Assembly: GCA_013694745.1 (NCBI GenBank)
Contig: JACDBU010000087.1
Span: 1-42,288 of the forward strand
From: Chitinophagaceae bacterium
Lineage (GTDB): Bacteria > Bacteroidota > Bacteroidia > Chitinophagales > Chitinophagaceae
Reading direction: 5' to 3'
Length of the DNA stretch: 42,288 bases
Position 1 is the first letter of the stretch, and each line of letters begins with the position of its first letter. The notes under the pieces are model-generated. The model was not told the origin of the DNA. It worked only from the letters and a program-made list of their open reading frames with translations, and did no database searches. Shown piece after piece: positions 16,651 to 25,122 of this stretch. The position numbers and the translations under genes are program-made.

Positions 16651-17596
16651 TTACAATATCCATCCCAATTATGTAGGAAGACCTGGGAAAGGTATGCTGC
16701 GTAATGCCTGAGATAAAATCGTATGCAACTGAAGCAAGGGCTTCTTTGTTGCTTACTTTGGGCACAAAAATATCACCTACCCGGTAATCCACTAATATTT
16801 GTTTTTTATCCTCATCAGATGTTATCTGGTAGGCGGTGTCATAAATTTTTATTTTTTCAGTTGGTTCCACATCGTTGTAGATGATCATTTTTTTATCGCC
16901 GCCAATCATCATCATTCTTACTTTCACCGGGCTGCTCCATGAACAATTTAAATGGGCTATAAAGCCAGACTCATAATTGATAGTCATGAAGGCAATGTTC
17001 TCGATCCCGTTATGGGTGTGACTTACACCGGTTGCATTGATACTGTATGGTGTAGCATCATATAAATAACGCAAGATGGAAAGATCGTGAGGAGCAAGAT
17101 CCCAGAGTACATTTATATCCGGCTGAAACAACCCCAGGTTGATGCGGGTAGAATCGAGGTATTGAATTTTCCCCAACGTATTATCGTCTATGATCTCTTT
17201 TATTTTTTCAACAGCACCGGTGTACAAAAAAGTATGATCCACCATTAACACGAGGTTTTTCTGCAGGGAAAGCTCAATTAATTTTTCACATTCAGCAAGT
17301 GATGAGGCCATGGGTTTTTCCAGCAAAACATGTTTGCCATTTAGCAGGGCTTTCTGAGCCAGTTCAAAATGAGAATACACCGGGGTGGCTATGATAACCG
17401 CATCAATTTCCGGGTCGTTGATTATGGCCTCTGCATCATGCACTGCATTTATGGATGGATATGATTGTTTAAGAATATCTAAACGGTTTTGCCTCGCATC
17501 AGCAACAGCCTTAATGGTGCAGTCTTTTTGAATAAAAAAATTGCGCACTAGATTCGGCCCCCAGTATCCATACCCAATTATACCAACTTGAATCAT
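16589..17596 (-). CDS. Gfo/Idh/MocA sugar-nucleotide dehydrogenase
   Basis: NAD(P)-dependent oxidoreductase, probably oxidising a nucleotide sugar to a keto sugar for amination. The ATG at 17596 gives 335 residues starting MIQVGIIGYGYWGPNLV, with the Rossmann loop GYGYWG at 8-13. The family signature LLEKPMA follows near residue 95, and WDLAPHDLSILRYL around 180 carries the substrate-domain histidine. An in-frame ATG at 17674 would add 26 Lys/Arg/Ile-rich residues before the Rossmann fold and is unlikely. The acyltransferase and aminotransferase it once directly preceded are now at 10943 and 9822. WbpB/WlbA-like oxidation at C3 of a UDP-GlcNAc uronate is the best guess; other sugars are possible. 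Confidence 0.87.
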   Translation of the reverse strand: MIQVGIIGYGYWGPNLVRNFFIQKDCTIKAVADARQNRLDILKQSYPSINAVHDAEAIINDPEIDAVIIATPVYSHFELAQKALLNGKHVLLEKPMASSLAECEKLIELSLQKNLVLMVDHTFLYTGAVEKIKEIIDDNTLGKIQYLDSTRINLGLFQPDINVLWDLAPHDLSILRYLYDATPYSINATGVSHTHNGIENIAFMTINYESGFIAHLNCSWSSPVKVRMMMIGGDKKMIIYNDVEPTEKIKIYDTAYQITSDEDKKQILVDYRVGDIFVPKVSNKEALASVAYDFISGITQHTFPRSSYIIGMDIVKMLEASEQSIKNNGIEVKLN

Positions 17597-17715
17597 AAAA
17601 TTTTTTGCAAAATTAAATAAACTTCGCCTCTTTTCAATTAAGATATTCCTAATAATAATAATACGTGAGAACAATGTAAAAAGTTATGTATTTAAGCGTA
17701 AAGCAACGGGGATGC

Positions 17716-18678
17716 TTAAACAGGATGATCATGCACGGTAACTGTATACCACTCTACAAATTTTTTTAATCCCTCTTTTATAGTGACAGCAGGTTTATAA
17801 TGAAACAATGTTTGAGCGCGGCTTATATCTGCATAGGTGATATCTACATCTCCAGGCTGCATTCCGGTATTTTGAGAAATTATTTTTTTGCCGGTTATTT
17901 CTCCAAGAAGACTTACGAGGTCATTCAATTTTACAGGCAGGTTATTTCCCAGGTTCACTGTTTCAAAAATATTGGTATGGTCTATACTATAATTCATTGC
18001 ATTATAAACACCAGTAAGGATATCATCAATGAATGTATAATCCCTTGCTGATTTACCATCACCAAAGAGTATGATCTCTTCGTCATTTAATATTTTTCTC
18101 ACAAATTTATAAATGGCAAGATCAGGTCGTTGACGGGGACCGTACACCGTAAAAAAACGCAAATTGATCACGTCAATTTTATATAAATGATGATAGGTAT
18201 ACGTTAACAGCTCTGCCGATTTTTTGGTGGATGCATACGGCGAAATGGGATTATCCACGGGATCGCTTTCTGAAAAAGGTATTTTTTTATTGTTGCCATA
18301 CACAGATGACGACGATGCAAAAACCAGTTTTTTTATTCCACGCTCTTTCATGAAATTCAACACTTCCTGTGTTCCGTGGATGTTTGTTTCAATGTAACCC
18401 AGGGGGTTTTCAATTGATGGCCGCACGCCTGCCTTTGCTGCCATGTGTATCACGACATCTATTTTTTCGGCAATAACAGATAAGCCATTGCTGATATTTA
18501 ACTGGTAGAAAGTGAAGGAAGGATTTTTTAAAGCGTTGCTTAAATTTTTTTGTTTTATTTCCTTCGGATAAAAGGGATCAAAATTATCAATGCCAATTAT
18601 TTTGTGATCATGCAGCAATAGAAAATCCACTAAGGAGCTACCTATAAAACCTGCGCAACCTGTAACTAAAATATTCAT
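17716..18678 (-). CDS. NAD-dependent sugar-nucleotide epimerase, UDP-glucuronate 4-epimerase-like
   Basis: Short-chain dehydrogenase-type epimerase acting on a nucleotide sugar in the cytosol. The 320-residue protein opens with the NAD loop TGCAGFIGS at 6-14, has AAKAGVRPSIENPLGYIETN at 80-99 (a pattern characteristic of UDP-glucuronate 4-epimerases), SSSSVYG near 122-128, and the catalytic YASTK with Tyr148 and Lys152. Length fits GAE/CapI enzymes. It precedes the gfo gene by 119 bases. If the GAE assignment is right it makes UDP-galacturonate; other C4 epimerisations cannot be excluded. Confidence 0.85.
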   Translation of the reverse strand: MNILVTGCAGFIGSSLVDFLLLHDHKIIGIDNFDPFYPKEIKQKNLSNALKNPSFTFYQLNISNGLSVIAEKIDVVIHMAAKAGVRPSIENPLGYIETNIHGTQEVLNFMKERGIKKLVFASSSSVYGNNKKIPFSESDPVDNPISPYASTKKSAELLTYTYHHLYKIDVINLRFFTVYGPRQRPDLAIYKFVRKILNDEEIILFGDGKSARDYTFIDDILTGVYNAMNYSIDHTNIFETVNLGNNLPVKLNDLVSLLGEITGKKIISQNTGMQPGDVDITYADISRAQTLFHYKPAVTIKEGLKKFVEWYTVTVHDHPV

Positions 18679-18794
18679 ACCTTTTTTAAAAAATTACGTT
18701 CAAGTGTTTATTTTCTCTTTTATTTTTTTGCTTTTACATCTTCATTAAAATACTAAAGCTTTTTGAAGACTATTTTAATTCTTTAAAACACTAC

Positions 18795-20714
18795 TTACAT
18801 CCATTTTTCATACCACATCTGGAACATGAGAAAAAACCATAACTCCTGAATAACACTATCATCATTGTTATAATAACGGGCTTTCTTTTTTTGTACATAA
18901 TCAATATTCAGCAAATTGTGTTTTTGTAATGCCTCTTTACTCAGATAAATATCAAAATATTTCTTGAGATCTTTTTTAAACCAATTTATTATCGGTACCC
19001 CAAATCCCATTTTGGGGCGGTCCATCAATTCCTTCGGGATGTATTTATGGGTTATTTCTTTTAAAATATATTTTTGAACCCCGTTATAAATTTTCACATT
19101 CCCGGGCAGTTGCGCCATCCATTCTGCAACCCTGTGATCCAGTAAGGGTTCCCTTCCTTCAAGGCTTACACTCATTGATGCCCTGTCTACTTTAGTCAAA
19201 ATATCATCAGGCAAATAAGTTATGTATTCAATTGCGAGCATGGAATTTATATCATTGATATTCTTATCCAGCCTGTTGCTTTTGTTGAAATTGGTTTTGA
19301 TGGGAAATTTTATTACCGGGTTGATGATTGCACTCAATTGGCTAGGGGTATAATGAGATACAAGCCAGTAAAGCATTTCGCCCATATTACCGGATTGGAG
19401 GATCTTTGAAAGCTTATTAGCTTTTTTGCTTAAGCTGTTTTTGGTTGAGTTAGCAAATAAAATATCAGGTATTAATGTGTTCAGCACTTCACCAGAAAAT
19501 TGCCTGATGGTTTTAGGAAATTTAACCATTTTATCCGCTAAATTCATCACTACTTTATGACGTGTATATCCGCCAAACAATTCGTCACCGCCATCCGCAG
19601 AAAGCGCCACTTTTACCGATCCCCTGGCTACCTGGCTAACCAATATGGTTGGAATGGCAGAGCTGTCGCCAAAAGGTTCATCGTAGATCTCGGGCAACTG
19701 CGGCAATATGGTTAAGGCATCTTTATAGGTACAATAATATTCTGTGTGATCTGTTCCTAAATGCGCAGCAACTTTTTTTGCGGCGGGAGCTTCATTAAAA
19801 TTTTCTTCTTTGAAGCCAATGGTAAAGGTTTGTATTTTATTTGTTGTTTCTTTTTGCAATAACCCGGTTACCAGCGAACTGTCGTAACCACCGCTTAAAA
19901 AAACACCAACGGGTACATCGGCCACCATCCTGTAATTACAGGCCGATTGCAATAATTTTTCAGTTTTATCAATAATATCCTGCATTGGCATATTGCTGAT
20001 TACGGGCTTTCGATAATAATCTGTTACATCCCAATAAGTAACCTCTTCAACAGATTTTTTGCGCAGATCAATAACGAGGTAGTGCCCGGGTAAAACTTTA
20101 GTAGTGTGCTGGAAAATACTATGTGGCGCCGGAATGTAACCGAACTGAAAATAGAGCGCCATTGAATTGATATCAATTTCTTTTTTAAACAAGGGATGCT
20201 TGTGGAAGCATTTTAATTCTGATCCAAAAAGTATACAATTATTATGCTGGTAGCAATACAATGGTTTAACCCCAGCGCGGTCCCTGACGGCATACATCAA
20301 ATTCTCTTTTTTATCATACAATAAAAATGCAAACATGCCAATAAATTTGTGGAGGCAGGCCATTCCCCATTTGAGGTATGCCTGTATCACCACTTCAGTA
20401 TCGCTGTGTGTTCTAAACTGAACGCCTTCTGCCTGAAGTTCTTTTTTTACTTCTGCATAATTATATATTTCCCCATTAAAGGCAATAACGATATTTTCAT
20501 CAGCCGATAACATAGGCTGGTGGCCATTAATGGAAGTATCTATGATTGATAAGCGGCGATGACCGAGTGATACAGAACAATAATTATTTTGATGCTGGAA
20601 AGTGCCGCAATCGTCAGGGCCACCAATGGCCATGGTATCACGCATCCGGTTTATCAGTATTTCCGATTGTTGAACGGTATTATTAAAATCAATGATTCCT
20701 GTTATCCGGCACAT
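18795..20714 (-). CDS. Asparagine synthase (glutamine-hydrolysing)-like amidotransferase 2
   Basis: Second AsnB-family amidotransferase of the locus. The ATG at 20714 is chosen because it places Cys at position 2 (MCRITGIIDF), the nucleophile freed by Met removal; a longer frame from 20768 would bury it. The resulting 639-residue protein has GHRRLSIIDT and NGEIYNY in the glutaminase domain, RDRAGVKPLYCY near 144-155, and the ATP loop SGGYDS at 274-279 followed by SADGGDELFGGYTRHK. The usual HRGPDD is altered to IGGPDD, as in many locus-associated relatives. It lies between a flippase and an epimerase, which favours glycan amidation, but asparagine synthesis is possible. Confidence 0.87.
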   Translation of the reverse strand: MCRITGIIDFNNTVQQSEILINRMRDTMAIGGPDDCGTFQHQNNYCSVSLGHRRLSIIDTSINGHQPMLSADENIVIAFNGEIYNYAEVKKELQAEGVQFRTHSDTEVVIQAYLKWGMACLHKFIGMFAFLLYDKKENLMYAVRDRAGVKPLYCYQHNNCILFGSELKCFHKHPLFKKEIDINSMALYFQFGYIPAPHSIFQHTTKVLPGHYLVIDLRKKSVEEVTYWDVTDYYRKPVISNMPMQDIIDKTEKLLQSACNYRMVADVPVGVFLSGGYDSSLVTGLLQKETTNKIQTFTIGFKEENFNEAPAAKKVAAHLGTDHTEYYCTYKDALTILPQLPEIYDEPFGDSSAIPTILVSQVARGSVKVALSADGGDELFGGYTRHKVVMNLADKMVKFPKTIRQFSGEVLNTLIPDILFANSTKNSLSKKANKLSKILQSGNMGEMLYWLVSHYTPSQLSAIINPVIKFPIKTNFNKSNRLDKNINDINSMLAIEYITYLPDDILTKVDRASMSVSLEGREPLLDHRVAEWMAQLPGNVKIYNGVQKYILKEITHKYIPKELMDRPKMGFGVPIINWFKKDLKKYFDIYLSKEALQKHNLLNIDYVQKKKARYYNNDDSVIQELWFFLMFQMWYEKWM

Positions 20715-20920
20715 TGCGTTTAAATTTTTATACTTAAAAACTAATGGCTTTTTACCATTTACTTCCACCCCATTATCTCCGTGTTCGTTCCATGTATCAA
20801 CTTCCTCCAGTTTTTAAGATTATAGTTATCAGTTTTTTATTCCTGAAATTTTGTAATAATCGCTTAATATGTCGTGTATATCCAGCAATGCCATTCCATT
20901 CCAGTAAAAGTAGTTCGTAA

Positions 20921-22459
20921 TTAATTTTCATTGTGAGGTTTAAACACTTTTAATTTTAAAATATTTGATAAATGAAACGATGTTGCTCTGTTTATTTTAA
21001 TAAAATGATTAGCGATTACAATTATCAAATAATATGCAAAGGTAATTAAGATAAGAATGGGCACCGGCTGGTGTATACCAAAAATGAAATAATATATAAC
21101 AATAACGGGTATGTTAAACAACATAATGCCGGCGAAAGATTTAAGCACATTTTTATACATAATGAAAGGAACCAGCCACCGGAATAAAAAAATGCCGGCC
21201 ACGCATACATATATATAATACACCAGCAAGTAAGAAAAAATAAAACCATATTCCACATAATAACGGGTAGCCACCAATAATATGGCGAATAGTACTACAT
21301 TAAAACCTAACTGGAAATAAAAGGCCTCTCTAACTTTTTTTTGTGCAGTTATTATCTTACTTGTAAAAGAATCAATAGTAAGGCAAGGCACGAGGAAGAT
21401 CATGTATTTTAAAAACAGGGCTACTTTGTGTGCAGCTTCTGTAGTAAATCCGCCTCTTAAAAATAAAAAATTTACGATCACATCTGCATACAAATAAGTT
21501 ATGAAGCAAAATGGTATTATTAAAAAAAGCAGCAACCCTATACTTTCCTGGTATATTTTGTTCAGTTCAATATGAAGGTTACGCGAAGCAAGTTCATTAA
21601 ATTTTATACCCGCAACAGCAGCTGTTTGTGTAACTATAAATACTATTGGAACATTCACTACCTGCATGGTATAATTATAGGCCGAATAAGTACCCGGCGC
21701 CAGGCAGATCAATAAAACAATAACACCATAATTGAAAGCAAAAGATGCCAGGCTTCCAAGAAGCACGGTTAATAAATTTGTTTTAATTCTTTTTGAAAGA
21801 TCTTTTATTGATGAAGAGAATTTCCATTTAAGTTTTACAAACATAAATGCCAGCAGTAAAATAACATTCAATATGTAACCCGCTACCAGCCCGGTTAATG
21901 CAGCACTTATGCCGGCGATTTTGTGAAAAATAACGAGAGAAACGAGTGCCAGGATATAGGCGATGCCATTTGCAATTAAGGGAGCTGTAAAATATTTTAA
22001 AGTAGTTAGTACCGACGTTAAGTAATTTGATAAAATTAAAAAAAACGGCAGAGCACTGCTGATGGTTAATAAATAGCGATGCTGGTTTAGCACCTTGCTG
22101 TTGAAGGCTGAAACTGCAGTGAAGAGGGGTACCGAATAAAAGAATAGGACCAGGAATAATATAAAACCGAGTGCAAAAAATAATAATCCAAAAAAATTGT
22201 AAAACCGCATGGCTGCAACATGTCCCACTTTCTCTTCCAGGTGCATGCCTTCGGGAATGATCACACTCACCACGAGCCCATTAACCACAGCAGCAATTAA
22301 AGAAGCAGTGGAAAAGATATAAAAGTAGAGATCCGTTTCAACGTTTGCCCCTAAATAAAAAGCTATAACGATCGTGATAAAAAATGCAATGAATTTTGTA
22401 AAGATGTTTAGCGCTGTGGATTGTATTATCCCTTTTTTGTAGGACTCTGTTTTTAACAT
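20921..22459 (-). CDS. MurJ-like/MOP-superfamily flippase
   Basis: Predicted inner-membrane flippase of the MVF/MurJ branch. The 512-residue protein has roughly 13-14 hydrophobic spans, an N-terminal pattern IIQSTALNIFTKFIAFF followed by YLGANVETDLYFYIFSTASL (resembling the MurJ opening with acidic and polar residues in the first helices), and FLRGGFTTEAAHKVALFLKY around 340, a MurJ-like periplasmic-loop segment. MurJ-family members in glycan loci can stand in for Wzx. The gene follows rmlA by 38 bases. The 206 bases between it and the next gene (20715-20920) hold no recognisable gene. Cellular MurJ is presumably encoded elsewhere, so a role in glycan export is favoured. Confidence 0.85.
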   Translation of the reverse strand: MLKTESYKKGIIQSTALNIFTKFIAFFITIVIAFYLGANVETDLYFYIFSTASLIAAVVNGLVVSVIIPEGMHLEEKVGHVAAMRFYNFFGLLFFALGFILFLVLFFYSVPLFTAVSAFNSKVLNQHRYLLTISSALPFFLILSNYLTSVLTTLKYFTAPLIANGIAYILALVSLVIFHKIAGISAALTGLVAGYILNVILLLAFMFVKLKWKFSSSIKDLSKRIKTNLLTVLLGSLASFAFNYGVIVLLICLAPGTYSAYNYTMQVVNVPIVFIVTQTAAVAGIKFNELASRNLHIELNKIYQESIGLLLFLIIPFCFITYLYADVIVNFLFLRGGFTTEAAHKVALFLKYMIFLVPCLTIDSFTSKIITAQKKVREAFYFQLGFNVVLFAILLVATRYYVEYGFIFSYLLVYYIYVCVAGIFLFRWLVPFIMYKNVLKSFAGIMLFNIPVIVIYYFIFGIHQPVPILILITFAYYLIIVIANHFIKINRATSFHLSNILKLKVFKPHNEN

Positions 22460-22497
22460 TATTAATTAATAAAGCAACTTCCGTATGGTTTACCAGA

Positions 22498-23358
22498 TTA
22501 GTATGGTATGGTTTTTAAATATTCGCCATAACCGCTTTTATAAAGACTATTAGCCAGTTTCAGCAAAGCTTTTTTATCGATAAATTTCATCCTGTAAGCA
22601 ACTTCTTCGGGACAGCCAATTTTAAATGCCTGCCTTTTTTCTATCACCCTTACAAATTCTGAAGCATCATGAAGCGATTCGAAAGTACCGGTATCAAGCC
22701 AGGCAATGCCACGATTAAATACACAGACTTTTAATTTATTCTTCTCCAGGTATGCCCTGTTCACATCTGTTATTTCGTATTCACCTCTTGCACCCGGTTT
22801 TATTTTCTTTGCAATTTGCACAACATCATTGTTGTAAAAATACAATCCGGGAATGGCATATTTTGATTTGGGGTTGGCCGGTTTTTCTTCAATGCTGATG
22901 GCATTGAATTTTTCATCAAATTCAACAACACCATATCTTTCCGGATCGTTTACCTGGTAAGCGAATATGATCCCGCCTTCCGGTTCAATTGAATTTTGAA
23001 GCAAGGCTGAAAGCCCGCTGCCATGAAAAATATTATCTCCTAATATCAATGCTACACTATCTTTACCAATAAATTTTTCTCCAATAACAAATGCCTGTGC
23101 CAGGCCATTTGGCTTTTCCTGTTTTGCGTATTGCAGGCTGCAGCCCCATTGTGAGCCATCGCCCAACAATTTTTTAAATTGCTGCTGATCATCCGGGGTA
23201 GTAATTACCAGGATCTCTTTTATTCCCGCCAGCATTAATGTACTCACCGGGTAATAGATCATCGGCTTATCGTAAATAGGCATTAGCTGTTTACTGATTC
23301 CCATGGTAATGGGATACAGCCTTGTACCTGAGCCACCGGCTAAAATAATTCCTTTCAT
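22498..23358 (-). CDS. rmlA: Glucose-1-phosphate thymidylyltransferase
   Basis: Makes dTDP-glucose from glucose-1-phosphate and dTTP, the first step of dTDP-deoxysugar synthesis. The 286-residue length is typical. The N-terminus [20 protein letters not shown] holds the nucleotide-binding loop, followed by [28 protein letters not shown] and [14 protein letters not shown], all hallmark segments. It begins 3 bases after the rmlB stop, so the two are co-transcribed. No rmlC or rmlD is seen in the window, so the product is unlikely to be destined for dTDP-rhamnose by these neighbours. Confidence 0.97.
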   Translation of the reverse strand: MKGIILAGGSGTRLYPITMGISKQLMPIYDKPMIYYPVSTLMLAGIKEILVITTPDDQQQFKKLLGDGSQWGCSLQYAKQEKPNGLAQAFVIGEKFIGKDSVALILGDNIFHGSGLSALLQNSIEPEGGIIFAYQVNDPERYGVVEFDEKFNAISIEEKPANPKSKYAIPGLYFYNNDVVQIAKKIKPGARGEYEITDVNRAYLEKNKLKVCVFNRGIAWLDTGTFESLHDASEFVRVIEKRQAFKIGCPEEVAYRMKFIDKKALLKLANSLYKSGYGEYLKTIPY

Positions 23359-23361
23359 GAT

Positions 23362-24423
23362 CTATCTTTTTTCATATTGCTCTTCATAATAACGCTGATA
23401 ATTACCGGTAGTAATATCCTCCATCCATTTTGTGTTGGCAATATACCAGTCAATTGTTTTTCCCAGGCCTTCTTCAAATTGCAATGAAGGTTGCCAGCCT
23501 AATTCTTCTTTTAATTTTGTTGCATCTATCGCGTAGCGCAGATCATGACCGGCACGGTCTTTCACAAAAGTTATGAGTTTTTCAGATTCGCCTTTCTGCC
23601 TTCCCAATTTTTCATCCATCTGCCGGCAAAGTTCTTTAATAATATCAATATTCTTCCATTCATTATGGCCACCGATATTATAGGTTTCACCAATTTTTCC
23701 TTTGTGAAAAATAATATCTATGGCTTTTACATGATCTTCCACATACAGCCAGTCTCTTACATTTTCGCCTTTGCCATAAACCGGCAGTGGTTTTTTTTGT
23801 AAAATATTATTGATGCACAGCGGTATCAGTTTTTCGGGAAAATGATAAGGGCCATAATTATTGGAGCAATTGGAAATAATTACAGGCAATTTATAAGTAT
23901 GATAAAATGCTCTTACAAAATGATCGGAAGATGCTTTGGAGGCGGAATAGGGGCTTCGTGGATCATACCTTGTTTCTTCGGTAAAAAATCCTTCTTCTCC
24001 CAGGGAGCCATACACCTCATCTGTTGAAATATGATAAAATAATTTATTGGCCAGGTCATCTTTCCAATATTCTTTTGCCGTTTGTAGTAATGAAACCGTA
24101 CCAAGCACATTTGTCTTTACAAACGACAATGGGTCTGAAATGGAACGGTCAACATGACTTTCGGCTGCACAATGTAAAACACCGGTAAAATGGTATTGCT
24201 CAAAAAGTTGTTTTAAAAGATCGATATCTGTTATGTCGCCTTTTACAAAAGTATAGTTAGGAGCACCTTCAATATCAACCAGGTTTTCCAGGTTGCCGGC
24301 GTAGGTAAGCTTATCAAGATTTACTATTTTTTGATCCGGGTATTTTATTACAAACAGCCTCGTAAGATGAGAACCTATAAATCCTGCGCCACCCGTTATT
24401 AATATGGTTTGTTGTATTGCCAA
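23362..24423 (-). CDS. rmlB: dTDP-glucose 4,6-dehydratase
   Basis: Converts dTDP-glucose to dTDP-4-keto-6-deoxyglucose using tightly bound NAD. The 353-residue protein has the Rossmann loop ITGGAGFIGSH at 9-19, the catalytic STDEVYG at 133-139 (Thr134-Asp135-Glu136), the YSASK dyad Tyr159/Lys163, and SNNYGPYHFPEKLIP. The start is TTG at 24423: the conserved strand TILITGG begins five codons later, and upstream ATGs are out of frame. It heads rmlA and follows the acyltransferase gene by 46 bases. Its product would feed the FdtA-like isomerase at 15896. Confidence 0.97.
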   Translation of the reverse strand: MAIQQTILITGGAGFIGSHLTRLFVIKYPDQKIVNLDKLTYAGNLENLVDIEGAPNYTFVKGDITDIDLLKQLFEQYHFTGVLHCAAESHVDRSISDPLSFVKTNVLGTVSLLQTAKEYWKDDLANKLFYHISTDEVYGSLGEEGFFTEETRYDPRSPYSASKASSDHFVRAFYHTYKLPVIISNCSNNYGPYHFPEKLIPLCINNILQKKPLPVYGKGENVRDWLYVEDHVKAIDIIFHKGKIGETYNIGGHNEWKNIDIIKELCRQMDEKLGRQKGESEKLITFVKDRAGHDLRYAIDATKLKEELGWQPSLQFEEGLGKTIDWYIANTKWMEDITTGNYQRYYEEQYEKR

Positions 24424-24469
24424 GCATTCATTTTAAGGGCGCAAAAATATAATTAAAAGCGTACACACC

Positions 24470-25045
24470 CTATAATTTAACAGCAATGTTGCTTTTTAAA
24501 ATATAAGTGTCTCCACCTTGTTCGCATATTGCTTTACCGGCTTCATCAAAAATGAGTTTGTTACCTTTTTCGCTTACCCAGCCAGTTAGTTTCGCGGGGT
24601 TGCCCGCCATTAATGCAAAGGCCGGAACATTTTTGGTAACAATTGCACCCGCACCAACAAGCGCATATTCACCAATTTCAACACCGCAAAGTATCGTTGC
24701 GTTTGCGCCTATGGTTGCGCCTTTTTTAATAACAGTGGATTGGAATTCATTTTTTCTTTCTATGAAACTACGTGGATTAATAACATTCGTGAAAACAACC
24801 GAGGGTCCAATGAACACATCTTCTTCAAGTACCACACCATTGTAAACAGAAACATTATTCTGAATTTTCACACCGTCACCAATTACCGTATTGTTATCAA
24901 TGAAAGCATTCTGCCCTATTATACAACTTTTTCCAATAATAGCGGTTGGCATAATATGACAAAAATGCCAGATATGAGTACCAGCCCCTATTTCAGCCCC
25001 TTCGTCCACAACTGAGGAAGCATGTATAAAATAATTTTTCTCCAT
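24470..25045 (-). CDS. Left-handed beta-helix N-acetyltransferase, WbpD/WlbB-like
   Basis: Predicted trimeric acetyltransferase acting on a nucleotide amino sugar. The 191-residue length matches WbpD/WlbB, which acetylate the 3-amino group of UDP-GlcNAc3NA. Hexapeptide repeats span residues 10-165 ([56 protein letters not shown]), and [19 protein letters not shown] is the usual ending before a short C-terminal domain. It is the first gene of the minus-strand glycan locus and has a -7 promoter box almost touching its ATG. It pairs logically with the Gfo dehydrogenase and one DegT enzyme. Substrate is inferred. Confidence 0.87.
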   Translation of the reverse strand: MEKNYFIHASSVVDEGAEIGAGTHIWHFCHIMPTAIIGKSCIIGQNAFIDNNTVIGDGVKIQNNVSVYNGVVLEEDVFIGPSVVFTNVINPRSFIERKNEFQSTVIKKGATIGANATILCGVEIGEYALVGAGAIVTKNVPAFALMAGNPAKLTGWVSEKGNKLIFDEAGKAICEQGGDTYILKSNIAVKL

Positions 25046-25049
25046 ATTT

Positions 25050-25057
25050 CAAAAATA
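25050..25057 (-). promoter_or_regulatory. Putative promoter -7 box for the glycan locus
   Basis: On the minus strand this reads TATTTTTG, a full match to TAnnTTTG, with a weaker TTTA (25077-25080) at 19-base spacing as a -33 candidate. The box ends only 4 bases before the acyltransferase ATG, so a start at the normal distance would give a leaderless or nearly leaderless message. Confidence 0.45.
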
Positions 25058-25109
25058 GTTTCTAAAGTATAACTTTTAAATTCTTAATTCTTAATTTTTA
25101 ATTAGCTGC

Positions 25110-25117
25110 TACCTTTG
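25110..25117 (+). promoter_or_regulatory. Putative promoter -7 box for the ABC-F gene
   Basis: TACCTTTG matches TAnnTTTG fully and ends 5 bases before the ABC-F ATG at 25123. No convincing TTTG lies ~20 bases upstream. Transcription starting at the usual distance would begin at about the start codon. Confidence 0.45.
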
Positions 25118-25122
25118 CCGCC

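Noticed and set aside
24507-24845. 112-codon plus-strand open frame
   Set aside because: Antisense to the hexapeptide-repeat acyltransferase; the regular repeats create open shadow frames. The same applies to 10962-11294.
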